From the NCBI GenBank assembly GCA_016858145.1, contig JAEHOE010000046.1, positions 740,488-804,487 of the forward strand: DNA of 64,000 nt, in the 5' to 3' direction. Of the stretch, positions 10,455 to 21,245 are shown piece by piece (within the stretch, counting starts at the first letter, position 1; every line of letters starts with the position of its first letter). Under the pieces are notes generated by a model. It saw nothing but the letters and a program-made list of their open reading frames with translations, had not been told where the DNA came from and did not search any database. Position numbers and translations under genes: made by a program. Origin of the DNA: Edaphochlamys debaryana. Taxonomy: Eukaryota; Chlorophyta; Chlorophyceae; Chlamydomonadales.

Positions 10455-13400
10455 ATGGCGACTTAGGCTGTCTTAGCCGTGCTCAGCAATGCTGATGTGA
10501 TGGGCGTGTTGCTGCAGTTTGTGGGCGGCGATGGCCGCGAGCTGCGAGCCCTCCGCGCGGTGTGCAGCGACATGCGGCGCGCGTTCGATTGCGCGAGAAG
10601 AGAGCTGCGCGTGAATCACGCGAGGAAGGGCCTGACCGAGGGCGCTAAGGCTGTCATCATGCGCGGGGCGGTCTCCGCGCTGGACCGCGGCTGCCGGCCT
10701 TTGGATGTCACCCTTGCGGTCATCGATAGGCACGCGTAAGTTGGACATTAGTCCCACGGTGGCTAGCCCTGTTGCCACATCGTTGCTGCCCCCTCACGCT
10801 GTTCCCGCCTGCCCCGCGCATCTGCAGGCAGGAGCTCCTCAGTGCCTTCGCCTGCACGTCCCTACAGCGCAGCCTCCCCACTACGTCTCTTCATCTGGCG
10901 CTGAAGTTGCTCACGCCCAGCACAGCACCCGCCCTGGCCTGTGCCTTCCCGGCACTCCGGCGCCTGTGCCTGTTCCTACCGGCGACAGCGTCAGACCGGA
11001 TCCTGCCGGCGGCCCAGGCCCTGGCCCTCCTCACGGGCAGCGGCACGGGCACGGGTCACGACGAGCAGCAGCCGGCCGAGGCAGGCGGGCAGGGGCTGGG
11101 AGGCGCGGAGAGCTCGGCAGCCCCATGTGGGTCGGCTGCTGCCGGGGGCTCGGCTCCTGGCCCGGCGCAGTCAGCGGTTGCCGCTGCCGGCCTCGAGCCC
11201 CTCCCCAGCGCGGCAGTGACCATACCCCCGCTGCAACCGGGCCGTCCGGGGCTGGCGGGCCTGAGGGAGCTGAAGCTCTTCTCCGATGGTGTCATCCCAC
11301 CGCCGCTCCTGGCCCCGCTGTTCGGCGGCCTTGCTGGCATCACACAGCTCGAGCTGACGGAGGGCCTGGTGTCCGCCGTCCACGTCACCTCCCTTCAGCC
11401 GCTGACGCAGCTGCGGCGGCTGAGTCTGCAGGCGATCGAGCTGCGTGTTGGCGGCGAGCCGGATGGGTTGACGGCGCTGTCGGCCCTCACGCATCTGGCT
11501 GTGAGCGCAATCGCGATGCGCGAACCGCCCGTGGACGCCAACTGGATCGACCTGAACCAGGAGGAGCAGGAGCTTGATGAGATGGACAGGCGACAGCTTC
11601 CCAGCTGCGAACTACCCGCTCAGCTGGAGGTGCTGGCGCTGGGAGGCTGCGTGGACGACGGGGGAGAGCGCTGGGACGGGCTCCAGCTGCTGTCCGGCTT
11701 AAGCGGCGGGCCGTGCCTGACTCGGCTTGACCTCTCGGCCTTGTCAGATTACGAATCATGCTTCTATGCCTTCTACATCACACGCCTAACCAGCCTGCAG
11801 CAGCTGTATACGCCCAAGACGACTCTCGTTCTGGACTCGGGCCTCAGCCAGCTGACTGCGCTCACCCAGCTCGTCGCAAGCGACCTGCAGTCAACGCATG
11901 AGCTGATGCCCAACCCAGATGGGCCTGGCTTCGTCATCCACCTCCACCCCTGCACCCTCCCGCCCCGGCTGCCCTGCCTCACGCTCACCGGAAAGTGCGG
12001 GGCATGGCACCCAGGCCGGCAAGACCCGGGCCCCCCCAAGCTGCTTGGGCAGGTGGGCCTCGTGACTGGTACGGAGCATCTGACGCGGCTCGAGCTCTTG
12101 AACGACCAAGGCAAGTTCCAGATCCCCGCAGGCCCGCTAGCCGGGCTGGTGGGGCTGAAGGAGCTTGATCTCCCACGCGCGGACCTGCTGGGCCCAGGCA
12201 GCCTGGCCGAGCTGACGGCCCTGACCCTGCTGCGGGTTCGGCGGCTGGTGCGGCCAAGCCCCGAGTCAGCGGCGGGGGCAGCAGAGGCCGGCCCCCCGCC
12301 GCCAGCCGAGGAGGGGGCCGTCTTCGAGCTGCCGCCCAACCTGCAGCTCCTGACGGTCAAGTACCTAGCTGACCGATATGCCCCTTCAATGGACGATTTC
12401 ATTCTGTCAGGGCCTCCGGCGCCGGTGCGCCTTACGTGTGCCCACGGCCCAGCCCGCCTGCACATCAGCGGTGACTGGAGGCAGCCCCTGCTCTCCGCAA
12501 ACCTCCTCTTGGGGTTGGCCGGGCTGAGGGAGCTAGAGGCGCCGTGCGCCAGGCTCTGTCTCGGACCCGCGGGCCTCTCGGCGCACACCTCCCTGACCGC
12601 GATCAACGTATACGCGCTTGTGCTGTCCGAGGAGAGCCTTGAGGGTGCGGGCGCGGCGTGCGGCGCTCCCCTGCTGCCGCCCCGGCTGCAGAAGTTGATG
12701 CTGCGCGACCGGCTGAGCATGGAGGAGCTTGCGGCACTGGGCAGGGCGCCCGAGGGGCTGCGCTCACCCCTCTGCGCGGGGCTGCGTCTGGTGGAGCGCG
12801 GGCACGTGGCATCGTCGGGGGAGCTCCTCCCCGCAGCGCAGGACACGGTGTGCAGGGCGGCGCGCTTCCTCGCCGCCGTGGCCGAGCCGCCCACGCAGTT
12901 CTCCATCGAACTTGGCTCACCTCAAGTGCGCAGCCCTGACGACGAGTACATGACCAGCCCGGTGTGGCATCTCCTGCCAGTTGGCTCCATGGCAGCCTCA
13001 GCCGCGGGTGGTGCGGGGGGCAACGAGGGCTCGGTGCCGCCCAGCCACGCGCCCTGGCTTGCGGCCCTGGGCGGGATGCCGCTCCGGAGGCTCAGTCTGT
13101 GGAGCGTGGCGCTTTCTCCACGGGACCTACGGGCGCTGGCGAGCCACATGACCCAGCTCCAAGTGCGCGGGGGTTCGAACGGGTGCAGGGGACTGGGCAT
13201 GTCCGGCATGCAGCGTGGGTGTGAGCGCTGGCAGGGGCTGCCCTGGGACGCAGGACCCTGGGTGAGGGCCCGAAGCAGATGCCTTCCTCTCAAACTCTCC
13301 CCCACGCCTCGCCCGCCCCTCCACACACTTTCAGGTCCTCACCCTCAGCGTGAGCGACCTGCGAGACCTCTCCTCGCTGCCCCTGCTGGGGGGCCTGAGG

Positions 13401-13846
13401 CAGCTGCAGGAGCTGCAGCTGGACTGTGGGGGCTGGTTCGGCACGTGGACTGATCCATGCAGACCCGTGTTGCTGCCTTGTGGAGGCGACGACGTCTTCT
13501 TGCCGCTCGGTGACATGGAGCGCCACTGTCGGGACCTTTCCTGCCGCCAGCCCCCGCTCTCGACGAGACAGAGAGCCCCTCGTACTGCCCGCACTGCAAG
13601 GAGTACGGCAGCCGAGCCGTACCCCCGGGCGCCGCTGAGGCGCTGCTGGGGCTGTGCGTGGCGGCACCCGACACGCTGAGGCGCGTGCGGCTCAACTTCT
13701 TCGGCTGCAAGAGGTCTCAGCCCGCGTTCGGCCTTCGAGCCCTGGTGCGAGTCCTGCAGCCGCAGCTGGAGGCGGGGGGGCGGAGTGGCGTGGAGCTTTT
13801 GGTGGGAGCGCCGCGGGGTTTAACTCCTCTAGATTTTGGCTTCTAA
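10455..13846 (+). pseudogene. Leucine-rich-repeat protein gene, copy 1 (nonsense at start, frameshift near 3' end)
   Basis: Three exons align with copy 2: up to 10735 (donor GTAAGT), 10828-13162, and 13335-13846 (TAA). Exon 1 encodes an F-box-like helical stretch (ELRALRAVCSDM). Exon 2 encodes about 780 residues of irregular leucine-rich repeats, such as GLRELKLFSDG, LTQLRRLSLQ and LTSLQQLY. The ATG at 10455 that corresponds to copy 2's start reads ATG-GCG-ACT-TAG. A 24-base deletion relative to copy 2 and a GAG-to-TAG change leave no start before the internal Met at about 10497. In exon 3 the frame changes around a C5 run near 13545-13560; afterwards the reading ESPSYCPHCKEYG and a final LRR-like segment resume. 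Sequencing error could explain the frameshift but hardly the start. A role in protein-protein interaction would be usual for LRR proteins; nothing more specific is visible. Confidence 0.6.
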
Positions 13847-15015
13847 GGGAGGCATCGCTGGTGCATAAGTTTTCCCTGGCGCGAATCATTCTTATGAATG
13901 CTTATGGATGATTGATGGGCTAGTTGTGAGCACTGGAAGCTACGGACAGCGGTCCCGTGCTTTAAACAGGATCTGAGAGGCAGCCCTTGCTGACGTTGAA
14001 TAGGACTGTGTGTAGATGGCAACAAGGATGCATTGCCTGCGAGCGCATGGTGGCTGACTGGAATATGGCACAGGGTAGTGACCAACCTTCACGGCCGTTG
14101 GGTTGGGAGATTGGAATATGGTCGATTGGGCTTGAACGGGCCTCCGAGGTTTGCACTGGGACGAGCAGTGTCCCTCAAGGCGGTTGCTAAGCGTGAGCCA
14201 CACCCGGTCCCTCGGTCATATGGGAGCTGGGCTGAACAGGGCCTGTCGGTGGGGGCTTGCTTCAATCTGATCTGGGGGGATTTTGCCTTGTGGTCCGGTA
14301 ACTGCTTTCTGAAGATCAGGTAAACCGGATGCCGCCCGCTTAGGGGCTTAGACGTGATGCTGGCGTTGAGCACATGTGGGTGCTAGGGGTTGCTATAGAC
14401 ATCGGGGCGTAGTGCTGGCACTACGTGTGGTGGAGTGGGCGCTTCAGCGATGCGCAGGGGCAGCTCAGCCCGAGGAGGTGGGCCCAGGTGGGCCCTGCGC
14501 AGCTTGATAGATAGCTCCACAGATAAGAACAGGAGGTATGGAGGCAGATGTGGGGAACAATGGAACCTACTTGCAGGAGCGAAGGTGCAGCACTCGGTGC
14601 ATTGGCTTGGCGCTGGGGCGTCACGCGTGCAGGCCGACGGGCAGAGTTCTTGGGAAGTCCCGGATACCTCCGCATACACTACCCGTACCACGCTCAGCCC
14701 GTCGCCATAGTGTTTATGCTTACCATTCGGTCCCGTGCCAGGCGGGGCGGGCTCAGCCCAAAAACGAAGAACGGCACCAGGCGGGGCGGACCCCGGACCG
14801 GGCAACACAGGGGTGCAGGGCACGTCGGCAGCCGGCACATCTTGGCACGCTGCCGACGGTTATTTAGCCCCTTGCGAGTACTCGCCTGGCACTGCCCCTT
14901 GCGAATACACACCTGGCTCACCGTACTGAGGCTTCTTGCCAAAGGCCCCAACGCCCGGAAATATTGTATTGAGCGCGCCACCATCTTACCGGTCGAGCGC
15001 CAACTACCCAGTCCC
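13847..15015. other. Intergenic between LRR copies, no gene recognised
   Basis: No coding signal was seen. The last 100 or so bases upstream of 15016 resemble the region upstream of copy 1 only loosely (a shared CGCCACCA stretch), so the duplication breakpoint lies near the gene start. Confidence 0.35.
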
Positions 15016-18000
15016 ATGGAGGTCTTGAATGTACATGAAGCGGACGGGGAGGCTATCTTAGCCTTGCTCAGCAACGCTGATGTGATGGGCGTATTGCTGC
15101 GAGCGGCGGGTGATGATGGCCGCGAGCTGCGAGCCCTCCGCGCGGTGTGCAGCGATATGCTGCGCGCTTTCGACCGTGCAAGGAAAGTGATAATGGTGAA
15201 GGACACGGCGGATCTGCTGGCGGACGCGACGGCGGTCATCGTGCGCGGGGCCGTGTCCGCGCTGGCCCGCGGCTGTCGGCCGCTGAATGTCACCCTGGCG
15301 GTCAATTACACGCATGCGTGAGTTGCTGAAACGTGCAGCCCCACCGTGGCTAGGACTAGCCACGGACGGGACATCCGTCCTTTCTGCCCCCTAATTCTGG
15401 ACTGCCCCCACACGCCCACCCTGCCCGCCCTTGTCACCCGCAGGCAGAAGCTCCTCGGCGCCTTCGCCCGCACATCGCTACAGCACAGCCTCCCCACCGC
15501 GTCTCAAACCATCCTACTGGGACTGCTCACGCCCAGCATTGCGCCCACCCTGGCCTGTGCCTTCCCGGCACTCCGGCGCCTGTGCCTGTGCCTGTTCCTA
15601 CCGGCGACAGCGTCAGACCGGCTCCTGCCGGCAGCCCAGGCCCTGGCCCTCCTCAGGGGCAGCGGGACGGGCACGGGTCACGGCGAGCAGCAGCCGGCCG
15701 AGGCAGGCGGGCAGGGGCTGGGAGGTGCGGAGAGCTCGGCAGCCCCATGTGGGTTGGCTGCTGCCGGGGGCTCGGCTCCTGGCCCGGCGCAGTCAGAGGC
15801 TGCCGCTGCCGGCCTCGAGCCCTTCCCCAGCGCGGCAGTGACCATACCCCCGCTGCAACCGGGCCGTCCGGGGCTGGCGGGCCTGAGGGAGCTGGAGTTA
15901 TCCTCAGATGGCGTGGTTCCACCGCCGCTCCTGGCCCCACTGCTCGGCAGCCTTGCCGTCATCACACAGCTTGAGCTGACGGAGGGCCTGGTGTCCGCCG
16001 TCCACATCACCTCGCTCCAGCCGCTGACGCAGCTGCGGCGGCTGAGTCTGCAGGCGATCGAGCTGCGCGTGGGCGGTGAGCCGGATGGGCTGACGGCGCT
16101 GTTGGCCCTCACGCATCTGGCTGTCAGCGCAATCGCGATGCGCGGACCGCCCGTGGACGCCAACTGGATTGAGCTGAACGATGTGGAGCAGGAGCTCAGC
16201 ATGATGGGGCAATGGCTTCCCAGCTGCGAGTTGCCCTCTCGGCTGGAGGTGCTGGCGCTGGGAAGTGGCGTGAATGGCCGAGACGGGCGCTGGGACGGGC
16301 TCCAGCTTTTGTCCGGCCTGAGCGGCGGCCCGTGCCTGACTCGGCTCGACCTGTCCGCGCCCTCGCCGAGTCCAAGCCGTACTTCTACGCATACTACATC
16401 ACGAGCCTCACCAGCCTGCAGCAGCTGTATGCGCCCAACACGTTGCTCATTCTGGACCCGGGCCTCAGCCAGCTGACGGGGCTTACTCAGCTGGTTGTCC
16501 GCGACCTCCTGTCTTTGCCGGGGCCAGATGGGCCCGACTTGGCCGAGCCACTCCAGCCCTGCGCGCTGCCGCCCCGGCTGCCGTGTCTCACGCTTACCGG
16601 GGAGGGTGGGGCCTGGTACACCAGCTGGGGGGACCCCAACCCACCCAAGCCGCTGGGACACGTGGGGCTCCTCACCGGGACGGAGCACCTCACGCGGCTC
16701 GAGGACTTGAATGAGCGCTCGCGCCAGATGCCCATGGGCTCGTTAACCGGCCTGGTGGGGCTGAAGGAGCTTGATCTCCCATGGGGCACGCTGCTGGGGC
16801 CAGGCAGCCTGTCGGCACTGACGGCGCTGACCCTCCTCCGGGTTTACCGGCTCGTGGTGCCAAGCCCTAAAGCAGCGGCGGCCGCAGCAGAGGCAGCGGC
16901 GGCGGCAGCAGGAGCAGACGCCGCCGGGCCTCCCCCGCCGCCACCGGAGAACGCAACCGCCTTCGAGTTGCCGCCCAACCTGCAGCTGCTGACAGTCGGA
17001 AGCATAGCTGGCGGCTTCGACTCCAACCTGGATGTGCTGGTCGAGCCGACTGCTGCACGCTGGACGTGCGCCCGCGGCCCGGCCCGCCTGCACATCGGCG
17101 GTGGCGGATGCCAGTCCCGGCTTGCCGCAGACCTCCTGTTGGGGCTAGCCGGGCTGAGGGAGCTCGAGGCTCCCGGTGTTAAGCTCTGCCTCGGGCCCGC
17201 TGGCCTGTCGGCACACGCCTCCCTGACCGCGATCAACGTACAAGCGCTGGTGTTTCCCGAGGGCGCTCTGGAGGCGAGCGCGTGCGGAGCTGATGAGCGC
17301 AGCGTGTCCCTGCTGCCGCCGCGGTTGGAGCAGCTGTTGCTGTCATGGCCGTTGAAGCTGGCGGAGCTGGCGGCCCTGGGCAGGGCGCTGGAGGGCCTGC
17401 GCTCACCCCCCTCTGAAAACGTGTTGGTTTTTGAGGAGGGCAAGGACATGGCGCCGTCCGGCGAGCTGCTTTCCGCAGCGCAGGACACGGTGTGCAAGGC
17501 CGCGCGCTTCCTCGCCGCCCTGGCCGAGCCGCCCACGCAGTTCTCGCTGGGCGTGTGGAAGCGCAAGTCCGATGCCCCAGATGACCCAGATCTCGAGTCC
17601 TCGGCCCCGCGGCCGAGGCTGAAGCTGCTGCCGGTTGGCTCCATGGCAGCCTCGGCCGCTGGCGCGGGGGACAGCGAGGGCTCCGTGCCGCCCAGCCACG
17701 CACCCTGGCTGGCGGCCCTGGGCGGGATGTCGCTGAGGCAGCTCAAGCTGTGGAGCGTGTCGCTGTCCCCCGGGGACATGCGGGCGCTGGCGACCCACAT
17801 GCCCCAGCTCCAGGTGCGCGGGGACGCAAGCGTGTGCGGACAGGGAGAACACGCTAGGCTCATGGGTGGCTTTAGGCATAAGGCTTGAGGCTTGAGCTGT
17901 AGCAGGGGCGGAGCAGGGACGTGCGATCTGGGTCGAGGCCCAAAGCGAATGCCTGGCTCCTAGCAACCCTTCCCCACAACGCACCCACCCCTCACCCCAG

Positions 18001-18637
18001 CCCGCCCTTACCCTATCTAACCTACCGTCAAGCCTGCCTTACGATGTACCGTGCCGTCCCCTCCGCCCACGTGGCCCAGGTCCTCGCCCTCGGCTTGCCG
18101 ACCGACTTGCACGACTTCTCCACCCTTCCCCTGCTGGCGGGGCTGCGGCATCTGGAGACGCTGGAGCTCCGGTGCGCAGGCTGGTTTTGCAAGTGGACGG
18201 ATGGACTGGTGGAGCCGAGGCTACTGTCGTGTGGACTCGACGCTCCGGCCTTCGACGACACGGACAGCCCTTCGTACTGCCCCCGCTGCGATGGGTACGG
18301 CAGCGGGCCCGTACCCCCGGGCGCCGCTGAGGCGCTCCTGGGGCTGTGCGTGGCGGCCGATGATGGGGCGTCGTCCACCGGGGGGCATGCTGGGCTTCTC
18401 CAAATCGTTGTGGGCCAGTCCAGGAGCATGCAAGGGCAGGCAGGCTGGGTAGCGGCAGCCTCAGGAAACGGCGGAGCGCTCGCGGAGGGGCGGGGATATC
18501 GTGCTGGTTGCGGCTTGGGTGCTCCCGTTGCGCGGCCCCACGGGGTGGCGCATGGCAGGCAGTCAGTGTGTGGTGGCTCAGCCAGGCGTGCTGCACATGC
18601 GAGGCAAGGGTGGGTGAGGACACTGCCGAGCCGCTAG
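15016..18637 (+). pseudogene. Leucine-rich-repeat protein gene, copy 2 (internal frameshift, 3' end replaced)
   Basis: The start is ATG at 15016 (MEVLNVHEADGEAIL). Exon 1 ends at 15317 (donor GTGAGT), exon 2 runs 15444-17813, and exon 3 begins at 18080. Exon positions and phases match copy 1. The same F-box-like N terminus and leucine-rich repeats are present (LTQLRRLSLQ, LTGLTQLVV). Between about 16355 and 16390 the frame shifts (net -1 or +2) compared with copy 1: LDLSAPSPSP reads out of frame, and the homologous ESKPYFYAYYITSLTSLQQL continues in the next frame. At 18355 homology to copy 1 stops abruptly, in the middle of the last LRR segment, and a 329-bp dispersed sequence follows. The open frame runs on to 18637 by chance. 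The gene would therefore yield a truncated product unless the frameshift is an assembly error. Confidence 0.65.
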
Positions 18638-18683
18638 GTATGCGGGGCGGTGGGCCCCGTAGGGGGATGGTAGCAGCAGCGTG
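18355..18683. repeat. Dispersed ~330-bp repeat, copy 1
   Basis: This segment, starting GGCCGATGATGGGGCG and ending AGCAGCAGCGTG, recurs in the same orientation at 26536-26873. The 9-base length difference is explained by one 9-base duplication near the start of the second copy. Here it replaces the expected end of LRR copy 2, and on its right it is joined directly to a retroelement tail. Confidence 0.85.
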
Positions 18684-18699
18684 GAAATAGAAATAGAAA

Positions 18700-18758
18700 T
18701 ATCTAACGCCGGGTTACCCCTGGCGTGGGTTAAGGAGGGCGGGTTGGTCAGACCCGCC
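18700..18758 (-). other. Two hairpins in the 3' UTR of element A
   Basis: On the + strand, ACGCC (18706-18710) pairs with GGCGT (18722-18726), and GGCGGGT (18738-18744) pairs with ACCCGCC (18752-18758) across a 7-nt loop. The same two-hairpin layout is found at 21075-21123 with a different sequence in the second stem. Confidence 0.7.
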
Positions 18759-18788
18759 ACCATGGGGGTGCCTCCGCACCCTTTGTGC

Positions 18789-20885
18789 TCATCCTGGCCG
18801 GAGGGTCCTGTAGGTTTTCACGATGCTCTTGAGGCGGCTCACCGCGTGCCGGTGCAGGCTGTGGCAGCAGGCTTTTGCCTCGGTAGCCGTGACGCCCAGG
18901 GTCTTAAGCAGGGGGTTGAGGGTGCGGGGCACAGTGCCGGTGTGCCCTAGGGTGACGATGGTCTGTCGGGAGTAGTGGACGGTCCAGCCGTCGCTCCGCA
19001 GCAGCTCGGCGAGGTGCGCGTGTTGTGAGAGCTTCTCTTGCAGCTTTTGGGCGTGGGCCAGGTCGTTGCAGTACCCGACTTCGATCAGGTAGATCGGGTA
19101 GTGGGATTTGTCTGCAGGGGCTTTGTAGCCCTCTTTATTGGTGTTGCGGCTGGGGAGGTTGGGGATGAACAGGATGTCGGGCCGCATGCGGTCTGTCTCT
19201 GTGCTGCCCAGGCCACTGGGGGCTAGCCAACTGGGTAGGCGCTTGCCTGAGGCGTATTCCGGGGCGGTGTCAGCCCGCCTGGCGTCCATGAGCATGAATC
19301 CGCCCCCCGGTTGCCGGCTTGGAGGCAGTCTGCAATGGTTCGGACGGCTCCGTCGTGCCTCAGGATGTACAGTCCTTGCATGAAGGCGTGGAGGCAGCCT
19401 CCCAGCAGGTGTCCGATGGTCCCGCACCGCCGTTCGCCGTTGGCGCTGTGGCAGTGGGGGCAGTTGCTGTCGGGGACGTGGCCGTAGCGTTTGGCTAGGG
19501 CGGGGCAGTACATGGTGCCATACCTGGCGCCCAGTACTGCGCTGAGGGTCCAGGGGTCGCCGCGCGGTTTCGCGCAGGTCAGGTTGCTGGAGGTCGGGCA
19601 GAGGTCGGGGGCGGCCTGTCGCCAGCGTTCGCTGAACACGCCTTCGTTGGTGTATCCCGCATGGGCGCTGGGTGGTATCGCCTTGGCGAGTGCCCTTCCC
19701 ATGTCGCTGACATAGCGGAGCCCGGGGTCGGTCAGCCACCACAGGCGGGAGAAGGGGTTTGGGTCGGCGTACGTCGCAGCCCTCATGGTCGGCTGCAGCC
19801 TCCTCGGCTCCCTTGTCTGCTTGTTCGTTTCCATATAGTCCAGTATGCGACACCACCTTCACTAGGCGCACGGGCACGTTTCGCGAGGCGAGTTCCTCTA
19901 GCGCATCGACGATAGCGAACAGTAGCGCTCGTGCCTTTGACAGGCGCAGCTTACGGGGCTCCTTGATTGCGCGTAGGATGAGGTCCAGCGAGGCTTGCGA
20001 GTCGCTGGCGATGGTCAGCTCGTCGCAGTCGCGGCCGAGCTCGACTAGCCCTGCTCGTATTCCAGAGAGCTCAGCGCGCGTGATTGTGTCGGTGCACCAT
20101 CTTCGGAGCCGTTGGGGTCGATGAGGAGCACGCGGCCAATGGACCATGCACATGCGCCTGTGCGGGTGCGTTCTCGGCCGTTCACCTCCACGGAGCTTTT
20201 GCTGCCGTCGGTCCATACAACGGTGTCGGGGTTGAATCGTAGCGGGAGGCGTGCCGGGAACGTGTCCGCGGCCCAGCCGCCGGGCAAGGGGCCGACGACG
20301 GTCGCGGGCGGGTCGGGCGGTGGTTGGGCCCGGAGGCTACATGCCCTTCGGCGCGCCTCGTGTGGCACAAGCTTGGGCGCGGCTGGTGTCTCCGGCCGTT
20401 CGTGGGCGGGCACGAGCCTGGGCGGGGCAAGCTTCGTGGCACCTCTGTTTAGGAGCTCAGTCCTGAGGGTCGCCCAGCGGCTTGGAACTTCACCTGCGCC
20501 GCTCCCGTTCAGGGCGGCTATCCCGTCATCGTTGGCAACGAGCACCAGGCGCATGCCGTGCCGGGGGCCGGGGCGGTCTTCAGGTAGTCCAATCCCGGTG
20601 GTGAGGGGGCAGATGCTGTCTGGCAGCCGGGCGAGGGAGTGCACGTGGCGGTGGTTGAGGAGGCGTGTATAGGGGGCGGTGTTGCTCCAGGGGAGCACCA
20701 GCAGGCTGACGGTGGGGGTGCCGGAGCCGTTGCTGACTTCCGCGCTGGCCGCTGCCCACTGCAGGGCCTTCAACCCCGAGGCGGGGTCGTGCGGTGGGTG
20801 GGCCATGGACAGGCCCGCCATGAGGGTGGAGTAGGCCTCGCCAGCGGCTCCAAACAGGCGGGTGTCTGTCAGGTAGGATGCAGTC
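18789..20885 (-). pseudogene. Retroelement ORF remnant: RNase H, zinc cluster, PD-(D/E)XK-like endonuclease
   Basis: Three frame changes break one protein. From the 5' side, the frame ending at 20045 contains VVWTDGSKSS, the first catalytic Asp of RNase H. Near 20100 the frame shifts to TITRAELSGIRAGL (Glu), TIASDSQASL (Asp) and HTGLYGNEQADKGAEEA (the final Asp motif). Near 19800 it shifts again to a segment with CPHCHSANGERRCGTIGHLL, a Cys/His cluster. Near 19300 it returns to the frame that ends RMRPDILFIPN and YPIYLIEVGYCND. That D...E-x-G spacing resembles restriction-like endonucleases of early-branching LINEs. Upstream of RNase H, SLLVLPWSNTAPYTRLLNHR resembles the second half of a phage-type adenine-methyltransferase fold, but this is weak. 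The copy is dead. RNase H is clear; the endonuclease is probable. Confidence 0.7.
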
Positions 20886-20890
20886 AATGG

Positions 20891-21040
20891 GTGTAATGGG
20901 TGAGGGGGAAGGGGGGGGGCAAGCCCGGGGGGACCCACGGACCCCCCACATCCCCGCCTGCCCCCAAGTCCAGTTTCCATGCTACCCCATCACTTCCAAG
21001 GGCTCCCCTGCACCCGGGCACCATCAAGCCCCCAAGCTTT
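20891..21040. other. Spacer between two non-LTR element ends
   Basis: A G-rich then C-rich stretch with no feature beyond composition. It separates the truncated 5' side of element A from the tail of element B. Confidence 0.3.
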
Positions 21041-21245
21041 GCTTGAATAATAATAGTAATACTTATAATAGGTTACGCCGTTGACCTGGCGTGTATTAAG
21101 GGGACGGCTGGTTTAGGGCCGTCGCCGTGTGAGCCACACAGTGTACCCTCCCAAACCCCCCAGATTTTTGTATGTGTGTATGAGTGTATGATGTGTGTAT
21201 GATGGGCTTGAGCGCCCGCACGGCCTGCCAGTGCAGGCCTGCCTT
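21041..21245 (-). mobile_element. 3' end of a second non-LTR retrotransposon of the same family (element B)
   Basis: On the - strand the fragment ends in a (TAT/TAC)-rich tail (about 21045-21071), preceded by the same two-hairpin 3' UTR as element A: ACGCC/GGCGT at 21075-21092 and GACGGC/GCCGTC at 21103-21123. Before that, the translated KAGLHWQAVRALKPIIHT resembles element A's terminal KACCHSLHRHAVSRLKSIVK. Only about 200 bases are retained, as expected from 5' truncation during target-primed insertion. Confidence 0.65.

Larger units (their letters stand above)
18684..20890 (-). mobile_element. 5'-truncated non-LTR retrotransposon (Dualen-like or related), element A
   Basis: Read on the - strand, the element ends at 18684 in a short (ATTTCT)n tail preceded by two hairpins. 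Upstream it encodes RNase H, a Cys/His cluster and a restriction-like endonuclease-like C terminus, an order compatible with Dualen/RandI-type elements described from Chlamydomonas. No reverse transcriptase was found, so the copy is truncated. The 5' limit near 20890 is approximate. The insertion lies precisely at the end of the 329-bp dispersed repeat. Confidence 0.65.

Noticed and set aside
10479..10739. Treating GTG at 10479 as the start of LRR copy 1
   Set aside because: Nuclear genes of green algae rarely start at GTG. The homologous ATG at 10455 is followed by TAG, so the start is better explained as lost.
18355..18637. C-terminal extension of LRR copy 2 through the dispersed repeat
   Set aside because: The frame is open by chance. 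The same DNA occurs elsewhere without a gene, and copy 1 continues with a different, LRR-like sequence at this point.
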